Source: VXYL01 sp965199945 (GTDB lineage Bacteria; Pseudomonadota; Gammaproteobacteria; Pseudomonadales; Azotimanducaceae). Taken from it: a stretch of 64,000 nucleotides of DNA. This document shows positions 42,414 through 51,606 of this stretch, piece by piece (position 1 is the first letter of the stretch; each line of letters opens with the position of its first letter). A program made the position numbers and the translations under genes. The DNA lies in the NCBI GenBank assembly GCA_965199945.1, contig OZ241354.1:1364001-1428000 (forward strand), written 5' to 3'. The notes under the pieces are model-generated. The model saw only the letters and a program-made list of their open reading frames with translations. It was not told where the DNA came from and made no database searches.

Positions 42414-45400
42414 TCAGCCGACCTGGCTCGCCGCCGGCACGGCTTCGCCGGCGCTGTCCGCCTCCAGCTTCCGCAGCAGTTCCTCGACGAACTGGAAGCG
42501 CGCCGGCGGGTTTTCCGTCTCCACCGTCATCAGCAAGCGCGTCTTGCGCTGGGCGTCCGCCGCCGAGTCGCGCAGGCGATAGGTGTTCGGCGCCTGCTGC
42601 ATCAGCTTCACCAAGGCCAAGGGCGACACTTTGGTGTGCGGCGCGAACTCGATGCGCCCGCCGTTGGCGCCGATGTCCACGCGGTCGATGCCGAGGCCGA
42701 GCGCGGCGATCTTCACCGCGGTGGCGCGGAAGAGGTTCTGCAGCGGCGGCGGCAACAGGCCGAAGCGGTCGATCATCTCCACGCGCAGATCGTCCAGGGC
42801 CGGCCGGTCCGGCGCATTGGCGATGCGCTTGTACATGATGAGCCGGGCGTGGACGTCCGGCAGGTAGTCCTCGGGGATCAGCGCCGGCACGTGCAGGTTC
42901 ACGTCGTGGCTGGTCTGCAGCGGCTCGTCCAAATGCGGCGTGCGCCCGGCCTTGATCGCCGCCACGGCGCGTTCGAGCATTTCCATGTAGAGCGTGAAGC
43001 CGATGGTGGCGATCTGCCCGGATTGTTCGTCGCCCAGGAGCTCGCCGGCGCCGCGAATCTCCAGGTCGTGGGTCGCCAGCGTGAAGCCGATGCCGAGTTC
43101 GCCGGCCGCCTGCACGGCGTCGAGGCGCTTGCGGGCGTCGTCGGTGAGCGCCTTCGGATGCGGCGTCATCAGGTAGGCGTAGGCCTGGCGGTGGGAGCGC
43201 CCGACGCGGCCCCGCAGCTGATGCAGCTGCGCCAGGCCGAACTTGTCGGCGCGGTCGATGAGCATGGTGTTGGCATTCGGAATGTCGATGCCGCTCTCGA
43301 TGATGGTCGTACACACCAGCACGTTGCTGCGGCGCTGGTAGAAGTCCGTCATCACCTGCTCGAGCTGGCGTTTCGGCATCTGCCCGTGGCCGACGCCGAT
43401 GCGCGCCTGGGGGGCCAGCTCGGCGATTTCGTCGGCGGCGCGGTCGATGCTCCGCACTTCGTTGTACACGTAGAACACCTGCCCGCCGCGCGCCAGCTCG
43501 CGGGCGATGGCCTCGGCGATCAGACCGCGCCGCTTCTCCGTCACGAAGGTCTTGATGGAAAGGCGCTTCGCCGGCGCGGTGGCGATCACCGAGAGGTCGC
43601 GCAGGCCGGAGAGAGAGAGATTGAGGGTGCGCGGTATCGGCGTGGCGGTCAGCGCGAGCACGTCCACGTGGGCGCGCAGGTTCTTCAACTGTTCCTTCTG
43701 GCGCACGCCGAAGCGGTGCTCTTCGTCGATCACCACCAGCCCCAAGTCGTTGAACGCGATCGACTTGGCGAGCAGACGGTGGGTGCCGACGAGGATGTCG
43801 ATGCGCCCTTCGCGCAAGCGCGAGGCGATGGCGCGCATGTCGCCCTCGGTGCGCAGCCGGGACACCGCGTCGATGGTCACCGGCCAGTCGGCGAAGCGGT
43901 CGGAAAAGGTCTCGAAGTGTTGCTGCGCCAGCAGGGTGGTCGGCGCGAGCACGGCCACCTGGCGGCCGCTTGCGACGGCGAGGAACGCGGCGCGCATCGC
44001 CACCTCGGTCTTGCCGAAGCCCACGTCGCCGCAGATCAGGCGGTCGGTCGCTTCCGTGCGCGTGAGATCCTCGATCACCGTGTCGATGGCCGCTTCCTGG
44101 TCCGGCGTCGCCTCGAACGGGAACTGCTCGACGAAGCGCCGGTAGTCGTCGTCCGGCGGCGCGAAGGCGAAGCCGTTCGCGGCTTTGCGGCGGGCGTAGA
44201 CGTCGAGCAGCTCGGCGGCGGCGTCGCGCGCCTTCTCCGCGGCGCGGCGCTTGGCCTTTGCCCACTGATCGGAGCCGAGCCGATGCAGGGGCGCCGTATC
44301 TTCGTCCGCGCCGACGTAGCGCGAGACCAGGTGCAGCGCCGTGACCGGCACGTAGAGCTTCGCCTCCTCGGCGTATTCGATGGCGAGAAACTCCATCGGA
44401 TGGCCGTCGATGGTGAGCGTCTCCAGCCCGCGGTAGCGGCCGACGCCGTGGTCGATGTGCACCACCGGCGACCCCACGTTGAGTTCGACGAGGTTCTTGA
44501 CCACGAGGTCGGGATCGACGGCGCGCCGTTTGGCGCGCTCGACAGCTGCCTCGCTGCGGTGTCCGAAGATTTCCGTCTCGGTGACGAGCGCATGATCCCC
44601 AAGCCAGTGGCCGCGCTCGATGGGCGCGATGGCCACCGTCACCGCGTCGCCGCTGGCCTCCTCGAAGGCGGCAAAGCTGTCGATGTCGTGGGCGCGAATG
44701 CCCTCGCGGAGCAGGAAGTCGTTCAAGTGGACGCGGCGGCCGGCGGTCTCCGCGGTGAGCAGCACCCGCGCGCTCGTGTTGGCGACGAAGGCGCGCAGGC
44801 GCGCCGCCGGATCGGAGGCGCGGTGGTTGGCGGCGACGTCCGGCAGCTCCCGGCCGCCGAAGCCGACCCGGTGCCGATGCTGCTGCCCGTGCGGGTCCAG
44901 CCTCGCTCGCCCGTGTTCCTTCAGCTGCGCGTCCAAGTCGGCCGGGGTCAAGAACAAGCTGCGCGGCGGCAGGATCGGCCGCTCTGGATCGTGGCGCAGA
45001 TTCTCGTAGCGCTCCGCCACGTCGTCCAAGTGCTGCTTGGCCGCACCGGCCGCGTCGGCTTCGAGCACGAACACCGTGCCTTGCGGGAGGTAGTCGAACA
45101 GCGTCGCCGTGCTTGGCGAGTCGGCGCCGGGCGCCCCGTGGCCGAAGAAGAGCGGCAGGTAGTACTCGATGCCCTGGGGGACGATGCCGGCGCTTACGTC
45201 CTGGTAGATGCCGCACTTGCGGACGTCGGCGTCGAAGGCGCGGTGCCAAGCGTCGCGGAAGCCGGCGATTCCGGCGGCGTCCATGGGGATTTCCCGCGCT
45301 GGCAGGATGCGCACCTGCGCGGTTTCGGCGTGGGTGCGCTGGGTGTCGGCGTCGAACAGGCGCAGCGTGTCGATTTCGTCGTCGAACAAGTCGACGCGCA

Positions 45401-45941
45401 CCGGATTGGCGGCGCCCATCGGAAAGACGTCCAGGAGCGAGCCGCGCACGGCGAACTCGCCGCGTTCGGAAACCGTGTCGGCTGCGCGGTAGCCCGCCGA
45501 GACCAGGCGATCGCGCTCGGCGGCGAGGTCGAGCTTCTGCCCGACTTCGAGCAGCAGCGACTGGCTCTGCACGAAGCGCGTCGGCGCCAGGCGCTGCAGC
45601 AGCGTAGCCGCCGGCACCACCAAGACGCCGCGCGTGGCCTTCGGCAGCGCGAAGAGCGTCGCCAGGCGTTCCGATACGATGTCCTGGTGCGCGGAGAAGT
45701 CGTCGTAGGGCAGGATTTCCCAGTCTGGGAACGTGAACACCGGCAGGTCCGCCCCGGCGAAGAAGCGGATCTCGTTGCGCACACGGTACGCCCCCTCCGT
45801 GCTCGCGGCGACGTAGACGACGAGATGCTGCGCCGACGCCGCCATCCGCGCCGTGGCAAGGCTGCCGGCGCTGCCGAACAGCCCTTGCCAGTTGTGCAGC
45901 AGGCGCGGTGCCGGGGCTTCCGGTGGGGGAGAGAGTGGCAT
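42414..45941 (-). CDS. mfd: Transcription-repair coupling factor
   Basis: 1175 residues, normal length. Mfd removes RNA polymerase stalled at lesions and recruits UvrA. N-terminal UvrB-like module (LFALPKATRGVLVVPAATLLQRL), RNA-polymerase-interacting domain (VGSPVVHIDHGVGRYRGLETL), then the helicase core: CGDVGFGKTEVAMRAAF (Walker A, about residue 637), LGLVVIDEEHRFGVRQK (DEEH, about 738), TATPIPRTLNLSLSG, and QLHQLRGRVGRSHRQAYAYL (motif VI). A TRCF domain closes the protein (LYRKRIAN-like LIMYKRIANAPDRPALDDLRVEMIDRFG). It is the first gene of the mfd-CsiV-O-antigen-ligase string. Confidence 0.97.
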   Translation of the reverse strand: MPLSPPPEAPAPRLLHNWQGLFGSAGSLATARMAASAQHLVVYVAASTEGAYRVRNEIRFFAGADLPVFTFPDWEILPYDDFSAHQDIVSERLATLFALPKATRGVLVVPAATLLQRLAPTRFVQSQSLLLEVGQKLDLAAERDRLVSAGYRAADTVSERGEFAVRGSLLDVFPMGAANPVRVDLFDDEIDTLRLFDADTQRTHAETAQVRILPAREIPMDAAGIAGFRDAWHRAFDADVRKCGIYQDVSAGIVPQGIEYYLPLFFGHGAPGADSPSTATLFDYLPQGTVFVLEADAAGAAKQHLDDVAERYENLRHDPERPILPPRSLFLTPADLDAQLKEHGRARLDPHGQQHRHRVGFGGRELPDVAANHRASDPAARLRAFVANTSARVLLTAETAGRRVHLNDFLLREGIRAHDIDSFAAFEEASGDAVTVAIAPIERGHWLGDHALVTETEIFGHRSEAAVERAKRRAVDPDLVVKNLVELNVGSPVVHIDHGVGRYRGLETLTIDGHPMEFLAIEYAEEAKLYVPVTALHLVSRYVGADEDTAPLHRLGSDQWAKAKRRAAEKARDAAAELLDVYARRKAANGFAFAPPDDDYRRFVEQFPFEATPDQEAAIDTVIEDLTRTEATDRLICGDVGFGKTEVAMRAAFLAVASGRQVAVLAPTTLLAQQHFETFSDRFADWPVTIDAVSRLRTEGDMRAIASRLREGRIDILVGTHRLLAKSIAFNDLGLVVIDEEHRFGVRQKEQLKNLRAHVDVLALTATPIPRTLNLSLSGLRDLSVIATAPAKRLSIKTFVTEKRRGLIAEAIARELARGGQVFYVYNEVRSIDRAADEIAELAPQARIGVGHGQMPKRQLEQVMTDFYQRRSNVLVCTTIIESGIDIPNANTMLIDRADKFGLAQLHQLRGRVGRSHRQAYAYLMTPHPKALTDDARKRLDAVQAAGELGIGFTLATHDLEIRGAGELLGDEQSGQIATIGFTLYMEMLERAVAAIKAGRTPHLDEPLQTSHDVNLHVPALIPEDYLPDVHARLIMYKRIANAPDRPALDDLRVEMIDRFGLLPPPLQNLFRATAVKIAALGLGIDRVDIGANGGRIEFAPHTKVSPLALVKLMQQAPNTYRLRDSAADAQRKTRLLMTVETENPPARFQFVEELLRKLEADSAGEAVPAASQVG

Positions 45942-45980
45942 CCGCGTATCCTACCACTGGCTTGACGCCGCGCTGTCGCG

Positions 45981-46622
45981 TCAATTCGCGCCATCCGCGC
46001 CTGTCGCGGGATGGAACTCGACCTCCCATGACCGCTTCGTTAGGTTGTACTGCCCGGTTCGGACAGCAGCGACAGCATGTTCGGGAAGCAGCTGCACGGC
46101 CACGCAGCGCGGCATGAAGTCCAACCGTATGTGCGAGAAATCGAAATCGCGGTTGTCGTACCCGTGCTTCCTGCGGTGCTCGGGAAGGTCGTTCGGATCG
46201 ACTGGCACAATGTGCAAAAAGAACGGATCCTCGCGGTCGTCGCAGTGATCCTTGACATAGTAGAGCAGCCGGTTGCCGTGGAGCCAGACGTCAAAGCGGC
46301 CACTGGTCACGAGCCGCGCGCTGTCCAGTCTCTTCTGAAGGCGTTCTTCAAGCGGCTCCCCCTCGATTATCTGCTGGTACAAGTTCATCCGCAAAAAAAG
46401 GCGGTCGATCAGTTCGGCTACTTTCCGGTAGCCCGCCGGCGTCGAGTGAATGCCGTCACCTTTGAAGAACCGTTTCAGTTCGCGCTCTGGCAGTTGGTTG
46501 AACTCCCAATAAAGGTCAACGAGCGGAGCGTTTTCCTCCGCCGCCACATCCCGTACGGCTTGGACGTATCGCCGATGCAGCGGCACCAGATCGTCAAGGT
46601 TTTTCAGCCAATGCTCGGCCAA
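45981..46622 (-). pseudogene. SGNH hydrolase, C-terminal half after a frameshift
   Basis: 213 codons with only a TTG at the beginning. LAEHWLKNLDDLVPLHRRYVQAVRDVAAEENAPLVDLYWEF then FFKGDGIHSTPAGYRKVAELI: the Asp and His of the SGNH catalytic set (block V, D-x-x-H). The serine block lies in the other frame upstream (46604-47377). The two frames overlap by 19 bases at NQP(T/Y)(W/L), and reading one base out of phase there gives one continuous protein of about 460 residues. Either a recent mutation or a base error split the gene. Confidence 0.7.
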
Positions 46623-47377
46623 GTAGGCTGGTTCTCGTCCGCGTCGATGCGAACTGGGGCGGTGAGCAGGACAGGAACGATACCGTTGGCCCGGGCGATG
46701 CGGACCATGCTGCGAAGGTTGGCGCGGAAATCGGCCAAAGGAACCCGATACATGCTGGTGCCGAAGATCCGCTTCGAGGCCAAGGCAGCCCGTTCGGCGA
46801 GCTGGACAGTCCGAAACATCGAAGGCTCCTTGAGCAACCTGGGTATGTCCTCGTCATCGAGACCAAAGTTGTCCCAGTGGTCGTTCCATCCAAAATAGAT
46901 CGTGATGGCTTTCGGCCTCATGGGCAAGACATCCCGCTGCAGTTGCCGCAAGCCGGACCAGGAACTCCACCCCGATACGCCGACGTTCACGAAAGACAAC
47001 GGGGCGCTTGGATTGCGCGCTGCGACGAGAGCGCGCAATTCGTCGCTATACCGTCCGTCCACAGATGTCCCTTCAGTGCAAGAGTCGCCCATGAAGACTA
47101 TCGAAGGACGCCAATCTGCGGCGGCCGCCACTTGGTCCGCGTATTGGTGTGGCACCCAGAGCAAGTCGTCGTCGACAAGGAACTGCCTCGTCCCTTGAAT
47201 CGGGTTTGGGAAGCCGAACTCGACCCGGGGCGGGGTCAGGACGAACTCCGAACCGAAGAGGCGCAACCCGATCTCGATCGGGATCAGCAGAACCGCCGCG
47301 ATCAAGACGTTGTAGCCGACCAGCCGCATCATGCGACGGATCCGCGAGCGGGAACCAGAATTAGATGATCGCGTCAT
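46604..47377 (-). CDS. SGNH/GDSL-like hydrolase, N-terminal half before a frameshift
   Basis: 257 residues from ATG 47377 with GGAGG upstream. A membrane anchor (YNVLIAAVLLIPIEIGLRLFG) is followed by the SGNH serine block SIVFMGDSCTEGTSVDG (Ser about residue 103), the block II glycine NVGVSGWSS and the block III TIYFGWNDHWDN. The protein stops at 46604, in front of the catalytic Asp/His, which are encoded in the next frame. Such membrane-bound SGNH proteins often act on acetyl groups of polysaccharides, in line with the neighbouring sugar genes. Confidence 0.75.
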   Translation of the reverse strand: MTRSSNSGSRSRIRRMMRLVGYNVLIAAVLLIPIEIGLRLFGSEFVLTPPRVEFGFPNPIQGTRQFLVDDDLLWVPHQYADQVAAAADWRPSIVFMGDSCTEGTSVDGRYSDELRALVAARNPSAPLSFVNVGVSGWSSWSGLRQLQRDVLPMRPKAITIYFGWNDHWDNFGLDDEDIPRLLKEPSMFRTVQLAERAALASKRIFGTSMYRVPLADFRANLRSMVRIARANGIVPVLLTAPVRIDADENQPTWPSIG

Positions 47378-47662
47378 GGTTGTCCTCCGCCAGCAGCGAC
47401 CCACCACGACATGCGTCCGCCTGCAAGACGGCCGGATGTTGAGCACAGCGTACGCGTATCAATCGGAACCTCCCGCTAGGTCATCCCTCTGCCTAGGCCG
47501 CCGCGGACCGCAACATGCGTCTATGCGTCGGTGTTGTGAGCCGACGGGACGCCGACAGTGCGTAGAGTACCCGCGAAAGCGCTCGGAAGCACCCCTTGTG
47601 CCGGTCTTGTCGGTCCTTGCCCAGCAGCCAGAAAGAACGCTCGCTCCGCTACACTTGAAGGC

Positions 47663-49141
47663 ATGACTGCGATCCGCACCCGCGTCGCGCCCAGTCCGAC
47701 GGGAGATCCCCACGTCGGCACGGCCTACATGGCGCTCTTCAACCGCGTCTTCGCCAAGAGCCGGGGCGGGCGCTTCGTGCTGCGCATCGAAGACACGGAC
47801 CGTGCCCGCAGCAGTGCGGCGGCAGAGGCGGCCATCTTCGATGCGCTGCGCTGGGCAGGCCTCGACTGGGACGAAGGGCCGGACGTCGGCGGCGACTTCG
47901 GGCCCTATCGCCAGAGCGAGCGGCGGGCTGTCTACCGCCGCCATGCCGAACTGCTGCAGGAGAAGGGCAGGGCGTTTCCCTGCTTCTGCTCGCCCGAGCG
48001 CTTGGCCGAAGTGAGGCGGGCGCAGCAGGCGGCCGGCGAAACGCCGCGCTACGACGGCCTTTGCCTGGGTCTTGGGAAGGCCGAGGTACGGCAGCGCATC
48101 GAGGCGGGCGAGCCGCACGTGCTGCGCTTGGCGGTGCCGAACGAGGGTGCCTGCCGCTTCGAGGACGGCCTGCGCGGCAGCATCGAAATCCCCTGGCGGC
48201 AGGTGGACATGCAGGTGCTGATGAAGGCCGACGGCTTTCCCACCTACCACCTCGCGGTGGTCGTGGACGACCACCTGATGCGCATCAGCCACGTGCTGCG
48301 GGGCGAAGAATGGATCAGCTCGATGCCGAAGCACTGGCTGCTCTACGATGCCTTCGGCTGGGAGATGCCAGCCCACTACCACCTGTCGCTGCTGCGCAAC
48401 CCGGACGGCAGCAAGCTCTCCAAGCGCCGCAATCCCGTCGGCCTCGGCTATTTCCAGCGCGCCGGCTACCTGCCGGAAGCGCTGCTGAACTATCTGGCGC
48501 TGATGGGATGGTCGATGCCGGACGAGCGCGAGATCTTCAGCGTCGCCGAGATGACCGCGCATTTCGACAGCGACCGCCTCTCCGTGCGCGGGCCGGTGTT
48601 CGACCTCGCCAAGCTCGGCTGGCTGAACGGCCAGCACATCCGCGCCTTGAACGCCGACGCCTTCATGGACCGTGTGGCCGCCTGGGCGCTCAACCGCGAC
48701 GCCCTCGCACCCCTCGCGCCGCTGCTGCAAACACGCACCGAGCGCTTGAGCGATCTCTTGGGCCAGGTCGATTATCTGCTCGGCGACAGAGCGCCCATCG
48801 CCGAGGAGGATTTCGCCGGCGCGGGCACCGACGTCGACGAATGCAAGCGCATGCTCCATCATGCGGCGCTGCGCCTCGAGGAAGTCGCGGATTGGCAACG
48901 CGCCGAACTGCGCGATGCCATGCAAGCGCTCGCGACGTCGATGGAGGCGAAGCTGCGCGACCTCGTCCGCCCGCTGTTCATCGCCATCGCCGGGCGAACA
49001 GTGGCGCTGCCGCTCTTCGACTCAATGGCCTACCTCGGCCGCGACCTCGTGCGGGCGCGGCTGCGCAGCGCACTCACGGCCCTCGGCGGCATCTCGAAGA
49101 AGGAAGCGCGGCGCTTGGAGAAGGACTACCGCAGTCTGTAA
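47663..49141 (+). CDS. gltX: Glutamyl-tRNA synthetase
   Basis: 492 residues. The class I signatures are RVAPSPTGDPHVGTAYMAL (HIGH as HVGT) and NPDGSKLSKRRNPV (KMSKS as KLSKR, about residue 255). The anticodon-binding helices at the C-terminus contain ISKKEARRLEKDYRSL. It charges tRNA-Glu. A TACACT box at 47650-47655 would put the transcription start at or next to the ATG, and GAAGG is only one base from it, so the message may be almost leaderless. The tRNA-Ala gene follows 95 bases on, the arrangement seen in pseudomonads and relatives. Confidence 0.95.
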   Translation: MTAIRTRVAPSPTGDPHVGTAYMALFNRVFAKSRGGRFVLRIEDTDRARSSAAAEAAIFDALRWAGLDWDEGPDVGGDFGPYRQSERRAVYRRHAELLQEKGRAFPCFCSPERLAEVRRAQQAAGETPRYDGLCLGLGKAEVRQRIEAGEPHVLRLAVPNEGACRFEDGLRGSIEIPWRQVDMQVLMKADGFPTYHLAVVVDDHLMRISHVLRGEEWISSMPKHWLLYDAFGWEMPAHYHLSLLRNPDGSKLSKRRNPVGLGYFQRAGYLPEALLNYLALMGWSMPDEREIFSVAEMTAHFDSDRLSVRGPVFDLAKLGWLNGQHIRALNADAFMDRVAAWALNRDALAPLAPLLQTRTERLSDLLGQVDYLLGDRAPIAEEDFAGAGTDVDECKRMLHHAALRLEEVADWQRAELRDAMQALATSMEAKLRDLVRPLFIAIAGRTVALPLFDSMAYLGRDLVRARLRSALTALGGISKKEARRLEKDYRSL

Positions 49142-49236
49142 GGGTTGTGCTTCACGCCCTGCGCCAAGGTGTTGATCCAACGTCGCGCACCGTCTATTGT
49201 TGGCATCGTCTGTCGGCGCGAAGCCGCCGATCCGTG

Positions 49237-49312
<76 letters not shown>

Positions 49313-49357
49313 CTCCCGATCCTCAGCGTATCCGTCGGCGAGCGCCGCGCCGACGCT

Positions 49358-49594
49358 TCAGTTCGAGATGTCCGCCTTCAAGGCCGCGATCTCCGCGCCG
49401 ATGGCGTCCGTGCCTGGCCGTGTGCGATTGGCGCGCCGATACCAGTAGTCGGCGTTGCCCAGGTCGCCTTCCATCATGTGGACGATGCCGTGCGCCCAGC
49501 TGCCGTGGGAGGACGAGTCCTTCTGCACGATGGCATGGGCGGCCTGCCAGTCGCCGGCTTCGAGCAACGCGATTGCCTCGGTCAAAGTCGCCAT
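49358..49594 (-). CDS. Small TPR-like protein linked to a TauD-type dioxygenase
   Basis: 78 residues: EAIALLEAGDWQAAHAIVQKDSSSHGSWAHGIVHMMEGDLGNADYWYRRANR. The helix-turn-helix spacing resembles two tetratricopeptide units. Families like this are widespread as short conserved hypothetical proteins; no activity is known. The ATG is one base after the dioxygenase stop, so the two are coupled and it may assist or stabilise that enzyme. Confidence 0.7.
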   Translation of the reverse strand: MATLTEAIALLEAGDWQAAHAIVQKDSSSHGSWAHGIVHMMEGDLGNADYWYRRANRTRPGTDAIGAEIAALKADISN

Positions 49595-49595
49595 T

Positions 49596-50432
49596 TCAAG
49601 TGACTCCGGTGTCTGAAGGAACGGCCCATTCGTTGTCGGCGTCGTCGCCGGCCACGGTGGAGCGGGCCATCACCCGTGCCTGGCCGGCCGGCCACGGGCG
49701 GCCCCGGTGGAGGACGCAGCGGTTGTCCCAGATGGCGATGTCGCCGGGTTGCCAGCGGTGTCCCCAGGTGCGGGGCGGCTGGCAGGCTTCCTTGGTGAGG
49801 TCGCGCAGCAGCTGGCGCGAGGCTGCCTCGTCTTCGCCGAGAATGTGGCTCGCGTGGCGGCCGACGAAAAGGCTCTTGCGGCCGGTGGCCGGGTGGATGC
49901 GCAGCAGCGGATGCTGCACCGGCGGCAAGCCGTCGAGGTCCTCCTTGCCGAGGATTTCCAGGCCGCCGTGCCAGGCGTGGCTGAACCGGTAGCTGTGTAC
50001 CGCGGTCTTGTCCGCCAGCCACGCTTGGCGCTCGGGGTCGAGCGCTTCCCAGGCGGCGCGCATGTCTGCCCACTCGGTCTCGCCGCCTTCCTCCGGCACC
50101 ACGTGCGCGGCAAGGATCGACGCCTTGGCGCCGACGCGCTTGTACGAGCTGTCCGAATGCCACTCGCGGTTGCCGCGCTGGAAGCGCGCCTGAATGTGTT
50201 CTTCGTCCACTACGCTGCCGTCCTTGGCGACGTTGGACATGCGCCCAAGGCCGACGCCGCGCGCGCGGCCATCGCTTGCGCGGCGCGTCAAGCCGCGCTC
50301 CAAGCGCCCGAAGCGGCGCGTGAAGGCGATGTGGTCGGCGTCGCTCAAGTGCTGCTTCGGGAACACCAGCACGGCGTGGCGGTGCCATGCTTCCTCGACG
50401 GCGTGGAAACCCGCGTCGTCGAGCGTTGCCAA
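49596..50432 (-). CDS. TauD/TfdA-family dioxygenase
   Basis: 278 residues if the TTG at 50432 is used. Fe(II)/2-oxoglutarate ligands: REWHSDSSY (HxD, about residue 93), NRCVLHRGRPW (distal His, about 243) and ARVMARSTVAGDD (2OG Arg). LVFPKQHLSDADHIAFTRRFG is the usual beginning of the family. The coding sequence evidently goes on upstream: codons 50516-50433 read AFAIRIEASGATLGAVVTDIAL, the expected N-terminus, yet hold no ATG, GTG or TTG. GGAGG 8 bases before an ATC at 50486 suggests the original start was there. Substrate unknown; sulfonate, chloroaromatic or small-acid oxidation are typical. Confidence 0.82.
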   Translation of the reverse strand: MATLDDAGFHAVEEAWHRHAVLVFPKQHLSDADHIAFTRRFGRLERGLTRRASDGRARGVGLGRMSNVAKDGSVVDEEHIQARFQRGNREWHSDSSYKRVGAKASILAAHVVPEEGGETEWADMRAAWEALDPERQAWLADKTAVHSYRFSHAWHGGLEILGKEDLDGLPPVQHPLLRIHPATGRKSLFVGRHASHILGEDEAASRQLLRDLTKEACQPPRTWGHRWQPGDIAIWDNRCVLHRGRPWPAGQARVMARSTVAGDDADNEWAVPSDTGVT

Positions 50433-50553
50433 GGCGATGTCGGTGACGACGGCGCCCAGCGTGGCGCCGCTTGCCTCGATGCGGATGGCGAACGCCTCCG
50501 AATGGCTGCGACGGCCTTAGCGTACACTGTCTTTCGGCGTTGGAGAGCAGCGG

Positions 50554-51579
50554 ATGCGCGCCTCGGTTGCACAGCGTGGAACAAGCGCACGGGCATGGGC
50601 CGTGCGGGCCGCCTTCATGGTTGCCTTGGCCGGTTCCGCGCAGGGACTGGCCGAAGCGCAGTCTCCCGCAGTCGACGCTGGCGTCTACGTGGGCGATACC
50701 GTGGATGGCTACCGAGAAGGCGTTGGAACGCTCGCCTGGGGAGGCGGCTACCGCTACGAAGGGGAGTTCCGGCGCGGGCGGATGCATGGCCGGGGCGTGC
50801 TCGTCACGCCGGCCGGGGAGGTCTACGACGGCGCGTTCGAGAACGGCGTTCGCCAAGGCGAGGGCGAGCTGCGCACGCCCGACGGCGACGTCTACCGCGG
50901 CGGCTTCCGCGACGACGCCATGCACGGCAAGGGCGTCATGACCTGGCGCAACGGCGATGTCTACGACGGCGACTTCGTGGCCGGCGCGCGCACCGGCCAA
51001 GGCGTCTATCAATGGCGCGACGGCGACCGCTACGAAGGCGGATTCCTGGCCGGCGATCCCCACGGCCAAGGCGTCTACCGCCATGCCGACGACCGCGTCT
51101 ACGCCGGCGAGTTCGCGCGCGGGCTGCGCCAGGGCTTCGGGGAACTCGCGTGGAAGAACGGCAATCTCTACCGCGGCGCCTTCGTGGACGATCTACGCCA
51201 TGGCGTCGGCCACCTCGCATGGCGCGACGGCACGCGCTACCGCGGCATGTTCGCCTACGATCGGCAGCACGGGCCGGGCGTCAAGGACACCGCCGAAGGC
51301 GAACGCCTGTTCGAGATCTGGGACGCCGGCGAGTTGGTGGCGGCGCGCGCGGTGGCTGCGGTCGAACGCTGCGCCCTGACCATCGGCGAACTGCCCTGGA
51401 TGTACGACGGCGACGGCTGCATCAACGGTCTGGCGCACGGCGACGGCACGGCGGTGCGGTTGGACGGTCTGGCGTATGTCCTGGACGGACAGTTCATTCT
51501 CGGCAATCTGGTGCGCGGCGAAGTGCGTTCGCTCGGCCTTGCACCAGCGCCGGCGGGGGTGCCGCCGGCGAACCGATGA
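50554..51579 (+). CDS. Exported MORN-repeat protein
   Basis: 341 residues. An N-terminal signal-like stretch (AFMVALAGSAQGLAEAQ) precedes nine tandem 23-residue MORN repeats, about residues 44-250 (units such as YRYEGEFRRGRMHGRGVLVTPAG and DVYDGDFVAGARTGQGVYQWRDG). MORN sheets bind lipids or proteins and here should lie in the periplasm. A non-repetitive tail follows with a CALTIGELPWMYDGDGCINGLAHG pair of cysteines. The kinase gene begins 27 bases after its stop on the same strand, so they probably work together, for example as input to or target of the kinase. A TACACT box is at 50523-50528. Confidence 0.82.
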   Translation: MRASVAQRGTSARAWAVRAAFMVALAGSAQGLAEAQSPAVDAGVYVGDTVDGYREGVGTLAWGGGYRYEGEFRRGRMHGRGVLVTPAGEVYDGAFENGVRQGEGELRTPDGDVYRGGFRDDAMHGKGVMTWRNGDVYDGDFVAGARTGQGVYQWRDGDRYEGGFLAGDPHGQGVYRHADDRVYAGEFARGLRQGFGELAWKNGNLYRGAFVDDLRHGVGHLAWRDGTRYRGMFAYDRQHGPGVKDTAEGERLFEIWDAGELVAARAVAAVERCALTIGELPWMYDGDGCINGLAHGDGTAVRLDGLAYVLDGQFILGNLVRGEVRSLGLAPAPAGVPPANR

Positions 51580-51606
51580 GGTCTGCCGCGCAAGGTCGCG
51601 CCCTCC

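Noticed and set aside
42288..45965. 1225-codon open frame opposite mfd
   Set aside because: mfd is complete and unmistakable on the other strand; the antisense product is low-complexity Val/Gly/Arg/Leu and has no start signal.
47459..48925. 488-codon minus-strand frame opposite gltX
   Set aside because: gltX on the plus strand has HIGH and KMSKS motifs; the minus frame has no domain.
49331..49353. Hairpin GTCGGCG/CGCCGAC after tRNA-Ala as a terminator
   Set aside because: There is no T run and the loop is very GC-rich, so it may be chance symmetry; not listed as a terminator.
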